This document shows positions 45,323-54,762 of a stretch of 64,000 nt of DNA, piece by piece. The position numbers and the translations under genes were made by a program. Where the stretch lies: NCBI GenBank assembly GCA_903917735.1, contig CAIXBR010000005.1, positions 19,797-83,796 on the forward strand, written 5' to 3'. The notes under the pieces are model-generated. The model did not search any database, had not been told where the DNA came from, and saw nothing but the letters and a program-made list of their open reading frames with translations. Position 1 is the first letter of the stretch. Each line of letters starts with the position of its first letter. The DNA is from an uncultured Elusimicrobia bacterium (GTDB lineage Bacteria; Elusimicrobiota; Elusimicrobia; Elusimicrobiales; UBA9959).

Positions 45323-45747
45323 TGAAAAGACTTTCCACAAAACCCACGGTCTACCTGATTGACGGGTCGAATTTCTCGATGCGCTTCTGGGAGAAGGCCG
45401 GCGGCACCTCCGCGGACGAGCTGGAGCGGGAATTCATCCGCTGGCTGGGGGATATCGCCCGTACGGAAACCCTGCGCGCGTCCTGCTTCCGGGTGGTCTT
45501 CGACGGGCCCTACCGCAAGGCCGGTTCCGCCGGGCCGTCCGTCACCATCTACTACAGCGACTCCGAACCGGCCGACGATATGCTGGTGGAGCGCGGCTAC
45601 TTCATGCAGAACGAGGGGATACGGGCCATAATCGTCACCTCGGACAACGGCCTGCGCGACCGCGCCGCGGCCGAGGGCGTACACACCCTCACCTGCGAAA
45701 GCTTCCAGCACCTGGCCGAAGCCGAACTCCGCAAGGAAACCCGGTAA
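45322..45747 (+). CDS. NYN-domain (PIN-like) putative RNase
   Basis: A 141-residue protein with the NYN/YacP-like fold: YLIDGSNFSMRFW near the start, VVFDGPYRK, SEPADDMLVERGYF and IIVTSDNGLRDRAAAEGV. Conserved Asp residues at strand ends would bind the catalytic metal. Family members are RNases in rRNA or tRNA processing. It overlaps the thioredoxin gene stop by one base and lies 42 bases before tRNA-Leu. Confidence 0.8.
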   Translation: MKRLSTKPTVYLIDGSNFSMRFWEKAGGTSADELEREFIRWLGDIARTETLRASCFRVVFDGPYRKAGSAGPSVTIYYSDSEPADDMLVERGYFMQNEGIRAIIVTSDNGLRDRAAAEGVHTLTCESFQHLAEAELRKETR

Positions 45748-45789
45748 AATTTGTAGAATAGTAAGCCTGATAGCAAAGGCTCCGGAGTT

Positions 45790-45873
45790 GGGCTTGTGGC
45801 GGAACTGGTAGACGCGACTGACTTAAAATCAGTTGGCCTTATGGCCGTGCGGGTTCGAGTCCCGCCTTGCCCA
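45790..45873 (+). tRNA. tRNA-Leu (anticodon UAA)
   Basis: The cloverleaf can be drawn: D arm with GGTAGA, anticodon stem ACTGA/TCAGT around CTTAAAA (anticodon TAA), a class II variable arm GGCC-TTAT-GGCC, and T arm GCGGG-TTCGAGT-CCCGC. The acceptor stem is GGGCTTG/CTTGCCC, which pairs at 1-4 and 7 but leaves two adjacent U-U mismatches at 5-68 and 6-67. CCA is not encoded (discriminator A, then TTT). Confidence 0.9.
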
Positions 45874-45908
45874 TTTAGATTTTTGACAGCCATTTTCTGG
45901 AGGACAAT

Positions 45909-46535
45909 ATGGGATTTTCACCTGCGGGGATAAAGCTTATAGCCGGCGGGGTAATAGCGGCCGCCATCGGCAGCATGATCCTGGTCTGGTCGAAAGGGGC
46001 TGGCCTGCCCGTGCTGTTCCTGGGCCTCGCTTTCGCCGGTTTCTCGGCCTACTTCTTCCGCGACCCGGAGCGCGACCGGATCTTTGCCCCCGGCGAAATA
46101 GCCTGTCCCGCCGACGGCACGGTGATGACCATAAAGAACGAGGGCACCCCCGGGATAACCGTGATCCGCATTTTCCTTTCCGTCCTCAACGTGCACGTGC
46201 AGCGCGCCCCTATCGAGGGCAAGATAACGAAAGTGCAGTACACCAAGGGCAAGTTCGCCCTGGCCTACGCGCCGGAAGCCGCCAACAACGAGCGCAACCT
46301 TATCCGCATAACCGGCGAGTACGGCCGCACCGTGGAGATAGAGCAGATAACCGGCTCCATCGCCCGGCGCATAGCGTGCTACGTTAAGGAAGGGGAGGAC
46401 GTTAAGATAGGCCAGCGCGTCGGCATGATCTATTTCGGCTCGCAGGTGTCGGTCTATCTGCCGGAGTCCGTGAAAATACTGGTGAAGCCGGGAGACAAGG
46501 TCGCCGGGGCTGAAACCGTGCTGGGCCTCTGGTAA
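45909..46535 (+). CDS. psd: Phosphatidylserine decarboxylase proenzyme (short, archaeal-type)
   Basis: A 208-residue protein with two N-terminal transmembrane segments, then AYFFRDPERDRIFAPGE, CPADGTVM, IFLSVLNVHVQRAPIEGKI and YFGSQVSVYLP. The Gly177-Ser178 bond in YFGS is the expected self-cleavage site that makes the pyruvoyl group. It converts phosphatidylserine to phosphatidylethanolamine. GGAGG precedes the ATG. pssA follows after 12 bases, completing the pathway. Confidence 0.93.
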   Translation: MGFSPAGIKLIAGGVIAAAIGSMILVWSKGAGLPVLFLGLAFAGFSAYFFRDPERDRIFAPGEIACPADGTVMTIKNEGTPGITVIRIFLSVLNVHVQRAPIEGKITKVQYTKGKFALAYAPEAANNERNLIRITGEYGRTVEIEQITGSIARRIACYVKEGEDVKIGQRVGMIYFGSQVSVYLPESVKILVKPGDKVAGAETVLGLW

Positions 46536-46547
46536 AGGAAGGGAAAT

Positions 46548-47366
46548 ATGAACGAAAATTTAGAGACAGTTCCGGAAAAACAGAAGCGCATAGACATGGT
46601 CAAGCTCAAGAAGACGGGAGCGGTGGTCCTGCCGTCCATCTTCACCATAGCCAACATGGCTTTCGGTTTCTTCTCCATACTTTCCGCCTCCGAGGGCGAG
46701 TATGTGAGGGCCTCGTGGTTCCTGATAGTTTCCTACGTGATGGACATGCTCGACGGGCGCGTGGCGCGCCTGGTGCACGGCGAAAGCTCCTTCGGCGTGG
46801 AGATAGACTCCCTTTCCGACTGGATGTCCTTCGGCATCGCCCCGGCGTACCTCATCTACAAGTTCGTGCTGAAGGACTACGGCCTGTGGGGCTACCCGGT
46901 GGCTTTTCTGTACGTGCTGTGCGGCGCGCTGCGCCTGGCCCGCTTCAACCTGAAATCCCATTTCGGCGGCAGCTCCAAGGATTTCTTCCAGGGCCTGCCG
47001 ATACCCGCCGCGGCCGGCATACTCGTCTCTTTCGTGCTGGCCTACAGCCTGCTGGAGGGAGCGGATGGCTCGCGCAGCATACAGGCGGTCATGAACCAGA
47101 TGCCGCTGGTCTACGCGGCGATCCCGTTCATCATGATAGCCCTGGCGCTGCTGATGGTCTCGTCGGCGCCGTACGCGGCCTTCAAGGGCGACATGATAAA
47201 GCTCTCGTCGGTGAAGGGGATACTGCTGATAACCTCCCTCATCGCCATGATAGTCATCTACCCGCAGGACGCGCTGTTCCTGTTCTTCTCGCTGTACGCC
47301 GTCTCTGGAGTTGTCTTCGGGATCTACAAGGCTTTAAGGGGGGCGCTCAGGTCTAAGGAAGCCTGA
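46548..47366 (+). CDS. pssA: CDP-diacylglycerol-serine O-phosphatidyltransferase
   Basis: A 272-residue multi-pass membrane protein with the CDP-alcohol phosphotransferase motif DGRVARLVHGESSFGVEIDS and the final Asp three residues on (D-G-x2-A-R-x8-G-x3-D-x3-D) at about residues 70-92, and a type II PssA layout with about eight helices. It makes phosphatidylserine, the substrate of the adjacent Psd. GGAAGGG precedes the ATG. The gene ends just before a strong terminator. Confidence 0.93.
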   Translation: MNENLETVPEKQKRIDMVKLKKTGAVVLPSIFTIANMAFGFFSILSASEGEYVRASWFLIVSYVMDMLDGRVARLVHGESSFGVEIDSLSDWMSFGIAPAYLIYKFVLKDYGLWGYPVAFLYVLCGALRLARFNLKSHFGGSSKDFFQGLPIPAAAGILVSFVLAYSLLEGADGSRSIQAVMNQMPLVYAAIPFIMIALALLMVSSAPYAAFKGDMIKLSSVKGILLITSLIAMIVIYPQDALFLFFSLYAVSGVVFGIYKALRGALRSKEA

Positions 47367-47961
47367 TCAGTCTGAATTCCTGAGAGGAAGTCCGGGCTTT
47401 AACCGCCCGGGCTTTTTTTTGCGTCTTCAGCGCGTTGTCCCAGGCGACGGGGCAGAAGGGCTGCAAGGCCGCCAGCCAGAGGGGGCCCGCCGCCGTCCTG
47501 TAAGGGAGGCGCCAGGCATAGGCGCGGTAGCCGTTGCCGGAGGCGAAAGAGAGGTCCTGCGTTCTGCCGCGGTATAGCCGTCCGGGGGCCAGCCTGGGCC
47601 CGGTGCCGGGGCGGCCGGTGTAGAAGCCCTTAACCCAGGCGAAAAATACGTTCTTGGCGCTTCTGTCCGCGGTTTCGAATCCGGCGGCCGCGATAAAATC
47701 ACGCAGGGCGGTTTCCCCGCCCTCAAAAACCGTTCCGGCGTTAGCGCAGTCCCGTCCCTGCTGGTCGCAGGCTTCAACAGGCAGGAGCTCCGCAAGTATA
47801 GTCTGCGGCGAGGCCGCGTAAATCTCGCCGGCGGGGGCGGCCACCGGCGGAGGGGGAGCTTCCCACAGCAGCCAGCCGGCGCGCGCGGGAAAAGCGGCCA
47901 GCAAACAATAGCAGGCGGTCAGGGCGCAGGAGCTGATCTTTCTGTTAAAAGTAATATCCAT
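47353..47961 (-). CDS. Hypothetical secreted protein downstream of metG
   Basis: A 202-residue protein with a signal peptide (ISSCALTACYCLLAAFPARA) and a mature part with a proline run (APPPPVAAPAG), paired Cys (VEACDQQGRDCANAG), and aromatic-rich strands near the C-terminus. Family unknown. ATG 47961 is preferred to a GTG three codons upstream. It lies 26 bases after the metG stop on the same strand, and its 3' end overlaps the pssA 3' end by 14 bases. Confidence 0.55.
   Translation of the reverse strand: MDITFNRKISSCALTACYCLLAAFPARAGWLLWEAPPPPVAAPAGEIYAASPQTILAELLPVEACDQQGRDCANAGTVFEGGETALRDFIAAAGFETADRSAKNVFFAWVKGFYTGRPGTGPRLAPGRLYRGRTQDLSFASGNGYRAYAWRLPYRTAAGPLWLAALQPFCPVAWDNALKTQKKARAVKARTSSQEFRLIRLP
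47389..47420 (+). terminator. Intrinsic terminator after pssA
   Basis: A 9-bp stem AGTCCGGGC/GCCCGGGCT (one G-U pair) around a 7-base loop, followed by seven T. It lies inside the 3' coding end of the convergent hypothetical gene. Confidence 0.8.
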
Positions 47962-47986
47962 ATAGATCACTAAATTCCGCCGCCCG

Positions 47987-49495
47987 TTAATTATTTTTCG
48001 GGTCCCCCGTTTTCTCTTCCTGCTTGCGTGGGAACAGCGGGGGGACCTTCTGCGGCTCCACTCCGCCGGCGGTCCTGCCCACGCCCAGCTGCAGGTGCAT
48101 GCGGCTTGCGGTATCGGGCATGAAGGGGTCCAGCCAGGCGGCTAGCAGGCGCAGGCACCAGACCATTTCATGAAGAAAAGATTTCAGGGCGGCGGGGTCG
48201 GTTTTGGCCAGTGCCCAGGGCTTCTTGGTGTCTACCAGGCGGTTCAGCGTGCTGACGCCTTGCCAGATCTTCTCCAGCGCTTCGCTGAACTGCAGCGCCT
48301 CTATGCGGCGGTGTATCTCGGGGGTCCAGGAAGTCAGCTCCCTGAAGATCTCCGAATCCGCCGGTTTCTCAGGCAGGCGGTGGTCCAGGTATTTGGCCGC
48401 CATGTTCATCAGCCGGGAGAAAAGGTTGCCCAGGTCGTTGGCCAGGTCGGCGTTGTAGCGCCGGTGAAAAGCCTCCATCGAAAAATCCCCGTCCTGTCCG
48501 AACGGCACTTCCCTGAAGATGAAATAGCGCAGCGCGTCCACGCCGTAGTCCCGCACCACGTCCTCGGCCCTGATGTAATTGCCGCGGGACTTGGACATCT
48601 TGTCGCCGTTGATGGTCCACCAGCCGTGCGCGTAAACCTTGCGCGGCAGCTCCACGCCCAGCGCCATCAGCATGGCGGGCCAGATCACGCCGTGGAAGCG
48701 GAAGATCTCCTTGCCTACCAGGTGCACGTCGGCGGGCCAAAGGACGGGGAAATCGGGGCTGTTGTGTTCCGGGTTGTAGCCGGCGCCGGTGGCGTAGTTC
48801 AGCAACGCGTCGAACCACACGTAGACGGTGTGTTTAGGGTCGGACCGGACCGGCACGCCCCAGGCCACTTTGGTGCGCGAAACGGAGATGTCCCTCAGCC
48901 CGGACTTCACGAAATTTATAAGCTCCTGCGAGCGGTAGCGGGGGGAAAGGAAGTCCGGGTGTTTCTCATAATGCGCAAGCAGCGCGTCCCCGTATTTGGA
49001 GAGCCTGAAAAAATAGGTTTCCTCTTTGACGCGCTCTACCGGGCGGGCGTGCACGGGACAGTTCTTTTCCTTCAACTCGCCCTCGTCGTAGAAGGCCTCG
49101 CAGGAGCTGCAGTAAAGCCCTTCGTAGGAGCCCGGATAGATGTCGCCGCTCTTTATCAGTTGCTCGAATACGGCCTGTACCCCGGCCTCATGCGCGGCGT
49201 CGGTGGTGCGTATGAAATAGTCGTATTTTATGTTCAGGGTTTTCCAGAGGTTGCGGAAGTCGGCTGAAATGCCGTCGCACCAGACCTTGGGTGCAATGCC
49301 CTTCTCCCGGGCTATCTTCTCTATGTTCGAGCCGTGCTCGTCGGTGCCGGTCTGGAAATGCACCGGGATGTCTTTCGCGCGCAGGTGGCGGGCCAGCACG
49401 TCGGCCGCCAGCGTGGTGTAGGCATGGCCTATGTGGGGCTTGTCGTTGACGTAATACAGGGGGGTGGTTATGTAATATTTTTTCGTATTCATCAT
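47987..49495 (-). CDS. metG: Methionyl-tRNA synthetase
   Basis: A 502-residue class I synthetase with the HIGH-type motif NDKPHIGHAYTTLAAD, FQTGTDEHGSNIEKIA, a metal-binding region (YCSSCEAFYDEGEL, KNCPVHARP) and KMSKSRGNYI. The C-terminal anticodon-binding helical domain is complete; there is no added EMAP tRNA-binding domain. Tandem ATG codons give two possible starts. The stop of holB overlaps the start by one base. Confidence 0.97.
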   Translation of the reverse strand: MMNTKKYYITTPLYYVNDKPHIGHAYTTLAADVLARHLRAKDIPVHFQTGTDEHGSNIEKIAREKGIAPKVWCDGISADFRNLWKTLNIKYDYFIRTTDAAHEAGVQAVFEQLIKSGDIYPGSYEGLYCSSCEAFYDEGELKEKNCPVHARPVERVKEETYFFRLSKYGDALLAHYEKHPDFLSPRYRSQELINFVKSGLRDISVSRTKVAWGVPVRSDPKHTVYVWFDALLNYATGAGYNPEHNSPDFPVLWPADVHLVGKEIFRFHGVIWPAMLMALGVELPRKVYAHGWWTINGDKMSKSRGNYIRAEDVVRDYGVDALRYFIFREVPFGQDGDFSMEAFHRRYNADLANDLGNLFSRLMNMAAKYLDHRLPEKPADSEIFRELTSWTPEIHRRIEALQFSEALEKIWQGVSTLNRLVDTKKPWALAKTDPAALKSFLHEMVWCLRLLAAWLDPFMPDTASRMHLQLGVGRTAGGVEPQKVPPLFPRKQEEKTGDPKNN

Positions 49496-50574
49496 TAAAC
49501 CGGGTTTACGAGGTCTTCGAGTTTAAGGCCGGCCCTTTCGCTTTCCAGCAGGGCCGTTTCAAGCAGCAGCGCGTACGAGACGTTCCTGTCGACCATGCGG
49601 CGCAGGTCCAGCGTGCGGCGCAGCAGCAGCGTGAACCTGTCTTTGGCGGAGCCCTCCGAGCCGCGCCAGGCGGCGCGTGTCTTGGCCAGCAGCAGGTCCA
49701 GCAGGGTTTTTACTTCCTCGCGGGCTTTATGGCTGTCGCGGGGCAGACCCGCCGTGAATTTGAAGATCCTGGCGGTGTCGCCGGGGCGCAGCGCGGAGAT
49801 GCGCTTGAGGAAAGTCCCCGCTTCGGCCGCTTTTTCCAGCGAGCCGCCGCCCAGCGCCGCCAGCGCCGAGGCTTCCTCCGGCAGCGCGCCGTTGGCTTCA
49901 AGGATGGTCTTCATGGCCGCGCGCGGCAGCAGGCCGAACTCCACCATGCAGGAGCGGGAAAGTATGGTGGCCAACAGGGAGGTCTTGCGAGAGACCGTAA
50001 GTATTACCGAGGTGCCGGGGGGCGGCTCTTCCAGGGTTTTGAGCAGCGCGTTCTGGGCGGCCGGCATAAGGGCTTCCGCGTCGCGCACGATGAAAACTTT
50101 CCACGCCGACAGCAGGGGCTTCTGCTGGGCCCAGCGGGTGAGTTCGCGCATGGTGTCTATCTTGAGGTTGGCGCTTTCGTCCTCGTCCAGCAGGGCGGCC
50201 TGGAAGGCGGTGTCCACAATGCGTATGTCCGGATGGGCGCCGCTCAGGGCCTGCAGGCAGGAAATGCACGCGCCGCAGGAATCAGACGGGTCGGTATGAA
50301 GCTTTACGGGTTCCGGCTCCGGCTCGGGGGCAGGCGCCGGCGCCGCCGCCGCGGCGAACAGGTCGTTCTCGTCGGGCTGAGGGGGGGCGGCCGGCTTTTC
50401 ACGGTGCGGTGTGTGCGAGCAGTTCAGCGCCTTGGCGAATTCCAGGGCGGTAAGGAATTTTCCTGTGCCGGCAGCCCCATGGAAGATCATGGCCGGCGGC
50501 ACGCGGCCCGATTCTATAAGGGCGCGCAGGCGTTTTACCGTCTTGTCCTGGCCGAGTATGGATGAAAATGACAT
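49495..50574 (-). CDS. holB: DNA polymerase III delta-prime subunit
   Basis: A 359-residue AAA+ clamp-loader protein: the start MSFSSILGQDKTVKRLRALI, P-loop GAAGTGKFLTALEFA, CGACISCLQALSGAHPDI (zinc-type Cys), VFIVRDAEALMPAAQNALLK and LEEPPPGTSVILTVS. An unusual insertion of about 25 residues rich in Pro, Ala and Glu (AAAPAPAPEPEPEPVK) lies between the P-loop and the Cys region. It lies between tmk and metG, as in many bacteria (tmk-holB pair). Confidence 0.9.
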   Translation of the reverse strand: MSFSSILGQDKTVKRLRALIESGRVPPAMIFHGAAGTGKFLTALEFAKALNCSHTPHREKPAAPPQPDENDLFAAAAAPAPAPEPEPEPVKLHTDPSDSCGACISCLQALSGAHPDIRIVDTAFQAALLDEDESANLKIDTMRELTRWAQQKPLLSAWKVFIVRDAEALMPAAQNALLKTLEEPPPGTSVILTVSRKTSLLATILSRSCMVEFGLLPRAAMKTILEANGALPEEASALAALGGGSLEKAAEAGTFLKRISALRPGDTARIFKFTAGLPRDSHKAREEVKTLLDLLLAKTRAAWRGSEGSAKDRFTLLLRRTLDLRRMVDRNVSYALLLETALLESERAGLKLEDLVNPV

Positions 50575-50585
50575 TTAAATTCCGG

Positions 50586-51203
50586 CTATTTTTTAAGGAG
50601 TTTCGAAACGCGCGCGCGGATGTCCTTCTGTATGGTTTCCACAGGGCGGCCGGCGTCTATGCGCGTAATGCCGGGGCGGCGGGCCAGCAGTTTATACGCC
50701 CGGTTCACGCGCCGCCTGAAACTGTCCGGCTCCCGCTCTATGCGGTCGCGGCCGGGGCGCGTAAGCTCCCGCTGGGCAAAAACTTTATCGGGGATGTCGA
50801 AGACTATTGTGACGTCCGGTTTCAGGTCCATCGTGGCTATGCGGTTTAGGGTCTCCACCGTCGTTAGCGGGAGGCCGCGGCCGTAGCCCTGGTAGGCGGT
50901 GGTGGAAAGGGTGTAGCGGTCCGAAATTATTACTTTGCCGGCCTTCAGCGCCGGCATTATCTTTTCAAGGGTGTGCTTTATCCTGGAGGTTTCGTAAAGG
51001 AAAAGCTCGGTCATCGGCTCGATATTGCTTTTCGGGTCCAGCAGTATCTTGCGGATCTTCTCCGACAGGTAGGTGCCGCCGGGCTCGCGCGTGACCAGGA
51101 CTTCATGGCCCAGCTCTTCCAGCCATGTTTTAAGAAGCGCGGCCTGCGTGGATTTTCCGGACCTGTCCGGTCCTTCCAGAACTATAAATATGCCCTTTTT
51201 CAT
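50586..51203 (-). CDS. tmk: Thymidylate kinase
   Basis: A 205-residue kinase. ATG 51203 is chosen because MKKGIFIVLEGPDRSGKSTQ is the family start. Other motifs are VTREPGGTYLSEKIR, YETSRIKHTLEKI, ISDRYTLSTTAYQGYGRG and PDVTIVFDIP. It makes dTDP from dTMP and cooperates with Tdk and NrdJ in dTTP supply. No strong ribosome site is visible. holB follows after 11 bases. Confidence 0.95.
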   Translation of the reverse strand: MKKGIFIVLEGPDRSGKSTQAALLKTWLEELGHEVLVTREPGGTYLSEKIRKILLDPKSNIEPMTELFLYETSRIKHTLEKIMPALKAGKVIISDRYTLSTTAYQGYGRGLPLTTVETLNRIATMDLKPDVTIVFDIPDKVFAQRELTRPGRDRIEREPDSFRRRVNRAYKLLARRPGITRIDAGRPVETIQKDIRARVSKLLKK

Positions 51204-51312
51204 AGGTTGATTTCTATATGATAGCAAAGGCCGGGGGGCAGGGGCTATATATAAGGCGGCGCCGCTTTTTGTTATTATAGCTTTAGGAAAAATCTCAGTA
51301 TAAGGTAGACCT

Positions 51313-54300
51313 ATGCTTACACTGCTGCGTTTCTTCATTATTCTGGCCTCATTGGCCGCCGCCGCCGGCCCCGGGGATCTAGCTTCCCTGCAAAAAGACC
51401 AGGTAGTAGCCAAAGCTTTCCGCGCCCAGGCGCTCTACCTGGACCCCTCCGGGGCCCCGAAGGGGGCGCGTTTCGTGCACGACCAGGGCCTGGTAGTAGA
51501 CGTTCTGTTCTTCGACTCGGTACCGCAAGTCTCGGTCTATTTCCGCACGCTTCCGTCCGACGAACGCGGCACCCCCCACGCTCTGGAGCACCTCCTGCTG
51601 GGCAAGGGCTCGGAGGGCCGCAGGCTTAACACGATGATGCCGATGCGGATGGGGGACCATACCGCGGGCACGTACTCCGATATGACGAATTACCAGTTCT
51701 CCAGCGCCGCCGGGCCGGCGGAGTTCTACGAACTGCTGGACGTTTTCCTGGGGGCGCTGATCCGCCCGGACATTACCGACGAGGAGATCCGCCGCGAAGT
51801 AGCCCATACCGCCGTAGTTGAGGAAGGCGGCAAGCTTGCGCTTGAGGAGAAAGGCACGGTGTACACGGAAATGGTCTCGCGTACGGAGCAGCCCGCTTCG
51901 CTGCGCTGGGACCAGATGGGGCGCATGCTTTACGGGCCGGCCCACCCTCTGGCGTTAAATCAGGGCGGCGAACCCGAGGAGATACGCAAGCTCGCTCCCC
52001 CCGAAGTGCGCGCCTTCCATGCCGCGCACTACCACCTGGACGGCAATATGGAAATGATAGCGGCGCTGCCCGCCGGCTGGACCGCCGCGGATTTCCTGGA
52101 GCGCCTTAACGGCGAGATCCTGCGGCTGGAGCCGCGGCCGGTTAAGCGCTCTTACGAGGGGCTGCCTCCTTTTGCTCCGTTAAAGACCCGCGAGATACGC
52201 ATCGGCAGTTTCCCCTCCGACGGCGCGCCCGCCCCGCAGTCCGCGCTTATGGCCTGGCCGCCCGTCCGGACGCTGAATACGGACGAGCAGATCCGCGCCG
52301 ACCTGGCGCTGGCCCTGGTTGGCGGCGGCGAGACTTCTTATCTCTACCGCGACCTGGTGGACCAGAAGACGCGTAAATTCAATTCGGGGGCTACGGGAGT
52401 CGGCGGCGGGGTTAACTCCCTGCCCGCTTCGTTCGCCGTGCTGGAAATAGCCGGCATCCCGCCGGCTTCGGTCACTCCCGGGGGGCTGCAGCGCCTGCGC
52501 GGCGCGGTTGTGGAACGCATGAGCTGGCTTCACGATCTAAAGCCGGGCAGCAAGGAACTCGCCGAGGCGGCCGATAAGGTCCGCGCGCGCATACGTTCCA
52601 ACCGGCGCTCCATGCTTAAGGCCATGGAGGGCCCGCCCCGGTTCGGGACCCGCAGCACCGGCGACAGCTGGCATCGCGCCCTGGACCAGCTCGCCGTGGA
52701 ACCCGGCTTCGCCAAAGCGCTGGCCCCCGACGCCGTTCTGGACCGGCTGCTGGCAGAACTCGACGCGGGAAAAAATCCCTGGACCGCCGCCATCGAGCGG
52801 GCGGGGATGCTTGAGCCGCCCTATATCTCGGCCGTCCTGCCGGACCCGGGACTTCTTGAGCAGCAGAAGACGCGCAAGCAGGAGCGCCTTAAGGCGAAGG
52901 CGGCGGAGCTGGCGTCAGCCTACGGCCTTCCCGAAGCGCGGGCGCTTGAGCGCTATCGCGCCGAGGCGGACTCGGCTACCGCGGTCCTGGAGGCGCTCGG
53001 CCGCGGCTCTCCCAAACCTTCTTTTCTGCGCGAACCGCCGCTGGAGCTAGACCAGCTTGACTGGAAAGAAAGCCGGCTGCCTTGCGGCCCGCGGCTGGTC
53101 ACTACAAGGTTCCAGACCCCTTTCACCGATATCAGCGTAGCTTTCGATCTGCGTGGCGTTCCTGAAAAAGACTGGGAACTGTTGCCTCTGCTCGGGGATG
53201 CCCTCGGTTCCGTGGGCGTGGTTACCCGTTCCGGCGAGCGGCTTGATTATCTGAAAGCCCGTGAACGGATCATGACGGAGATCTACGGGGCCGGCGTCGG
53301 CGTAGACGCCTATCCGCGCAGCGAGCGCGCCGAACTGATCTTCAGCGGCTACGCCTCCTCCCCGGAAGAGGTGGATAAGTCGGTAGAGTGGATAGAGAAC
53401 TATCTTCTCCGGCCGGACTTGTCCCGGGCCTCGCGCGAGCGGCTGATAGACTCGCTTCGCGCCGGCATTCAGGACTTGCGCGGGATCTTCCAGCAGGACG
53501 AGGAAACCTGGGTTAACGACGCGGCCGCCGCCTATAAATACCAGGACCGGCCCCAGTACATGCATATCAGCAGCCCGTTCACCTCCCTGCGGCACCTGAC
53601 CCGCCTGCGCTGGCGGCTGGAAGACCCGGCGCCGGCAGAGCTTGCCGTGATGCGCGCCACTATGACCGCGGTGATGGACGCGGCGAAGACCTCGGGCAGG
53701 CCCTCGGCGGAAAAACTCCTGGCCGGCGTAGACGGGGAACTTGGCGAATATCTGCGCTGGGAATTCTCCCACCTGCCGGACGATTCCTGGCGCGGCGACC
53801 TGCGCGAGATAGCGGCGGATTTCCTAGCCGACATCGGCCACCCGGACCAGACCATAAGCCGGCTGCGGGAACTGGCGGGTAAAGTGCTGGTGCGCGGCGG
53901 CGCGCGGGTGCATATTAACGGCGACGCCGCCAATATAGAACGCGCGGCCGGCCGGCTGGACGAGCTGCTGGCCCGGCTGCCGGCGGGCGGGCCACCGGCC
54001 GCCGCGCCAAAACGCCGTGACCTTGTAATTGACCGCCTTAGAGGGCGCTTCCCCGGACTTAAGCGGCCGGCGCATGTAGCCCTTGTCAGTAACGGCGGCA
54101 AGACCGGCACCATCAGCGTCTGGACGCCGGCCGCCGGCTATAGTTCCTCCGCTCCCGACGAACTTGTAGACAGCCTGGCGCTGGGCGTGCTTTCCGGCGG
54201 CGGCGCGCATTCGCTTTTTATGCGCACCTGGGGCGCGGGGCTTGCCTACAGCAACGGCCTGGGACATCCCGCGTCTATCGGCCAGGCTACTTATTACGCC

Positions 54301-54744
54301 GAGAAGTGTCCCGACCCGGCGCAGACGCTGCGGTTCGTGGCCGGGGTTGCGGCTTCCACGGAAATAAATGACCCGTTCCTGCTGGAATACAGCCTGGCCA
54401 CGGCTTTCAGCGACTACCGGGCCGACGGGGGGTTCTCCTCCCGCGGCGGCGCGCTGGCCTATGACCTTGAGGAAGGCAACCGCCCGGAGACAGTGCGGGC
54501 TTATAAATCCGCCCTGCTCAAGCTGGCCCGCCAGCCCGGCACCCTTGCCCTTGTCCGCGCCCGGTTCCTGAAGTCCCTCGGCCGCGTGCTGATCGGGCTG
54601 CCGGGCGGGAAGGTTTCCGCGCCTAATGCCGGCTCCTTCTTTATAGGGCCGGACGACCTGATACTGCGCTATGAGAAGTTCCTGCGTGAAAAAGGCGAAG
54701 CCGAAGCCGTGGTCCGCCTTTACCCGCGCGACTTCTGGCCTTAA
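51313..54744 (+). CDS. M16-family metallopeptidase, presequence-protease (PreP)-like, secreted
   Basis: An 1143-residue protein with a signal peptide (LLRFFIILASLAAAAGPG). The inverted zinc motif HxxEH is HALEHLLLG at residues 89-93, with the distal Glu in KGTVYTEMVSRTE. M16 peptidases of the PreP/M16C group are single-chain clam-shell proteases for unfolded peptides. The C-terminal halves (FQTPFTDISVAFDL, ALGSVGVVTRSGERLDY) match the inactive second lobe. It is longer than typical PreP by about 100 residues. It is divergent from tmk across a 109-base AT-rich gap. Confidence 0.85.
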   Translation: MLTLLRFFIILASLAAAAGPGDLASLQKDQVVAKAFRAQALYLDPSGAPKGARFVHDQGLVVDVLFFDSVPQVSVYFRTLPSDERGTPHALEHLLLGKGSEGRRLNTMMPMRMGDHTAGTYSDMTNYQFSSAAGPAEFYELLDVFLGALIRPDITDEEIRREVAHTAVVEEGGKLALEEKGTVYTEMVSRTEQPASLRWDQMGRMLYGPAHPLALNQGGEPEEIRKLAPPEVRAFHAAHYHLDGNMEMIAALPAGWTAADFLERLNGEILRLEPRPVKRSYEGLPPFAPLKTREIRIGSFPSDGAPAPQSALMAWPPVRTLNTDEQIRADLALALVGGGETSYLYRDLVDQKTRKFNSGATGVGGGVNSLPASFAVLEIAGIPPASVTPGGLQRLRGAVVERMSWLHDLKPGSKELAEAADKVRARIRSNRRSMLKAMEGPPRFGTRSTGDSWHRALDQLAVEPGFAKALAPDAVLDRLLAELDAGKNPWTAAIERAGMLEPPYISAVLPDPGLLEQQKTRKQERLKAKAAELASAYGLPEARALERYRAEADSATAVLEALGRGSPKPSFLREPPLELDQLDWKESRLPCGPRLVTTRFQTPFTDISVAFDLRGVPEKDWELLPLLGDALGSVGVVTRSGERLDYLKARERIMTEIYGAGVGVDAYPRSERAELIFSGYASSPEEVDKSVEWIENYLLRPDLSRASRERLIDSLRAGIQDLRGIFQQDEETWVNDAAAAYKYQDRPQYMHISSPFTSLRHLTRLRWRLEDPAPAELAVMRATMTAVMDAAKTSGRPSAEKLLAGVDGELGEYLRWEFSHLPDDSWRGDLREIAADFLADIGHPDQTISRLRELAGKVLVRGGARVHINGDAANIERAAGRLDELLARLPAGGPPAAAPKRRDLVIDRLRGRFPGLKRPAHVALVSNGGKTGTISVWTPAAGYSSSAPDELVDSLALGVLSGGGAHSLFMRTWGAGLAYSNGLGHPASIGQATYYAEKCPDPAQTLRFVAGVAASTEINDPFLLEYSLATAFSDYRADGGFSSRGGALAYDLEEGNRPETVRAYKSALLKLARQPGTLALVRARFLKSLGRVLIGLPGGKVSAPNAGSFFIGPDDLILRYEKFLREKGEAEAVVRLYPRDFWP

Positions 54745-54762
54745 CGCTATTCAGGGGCCGGC

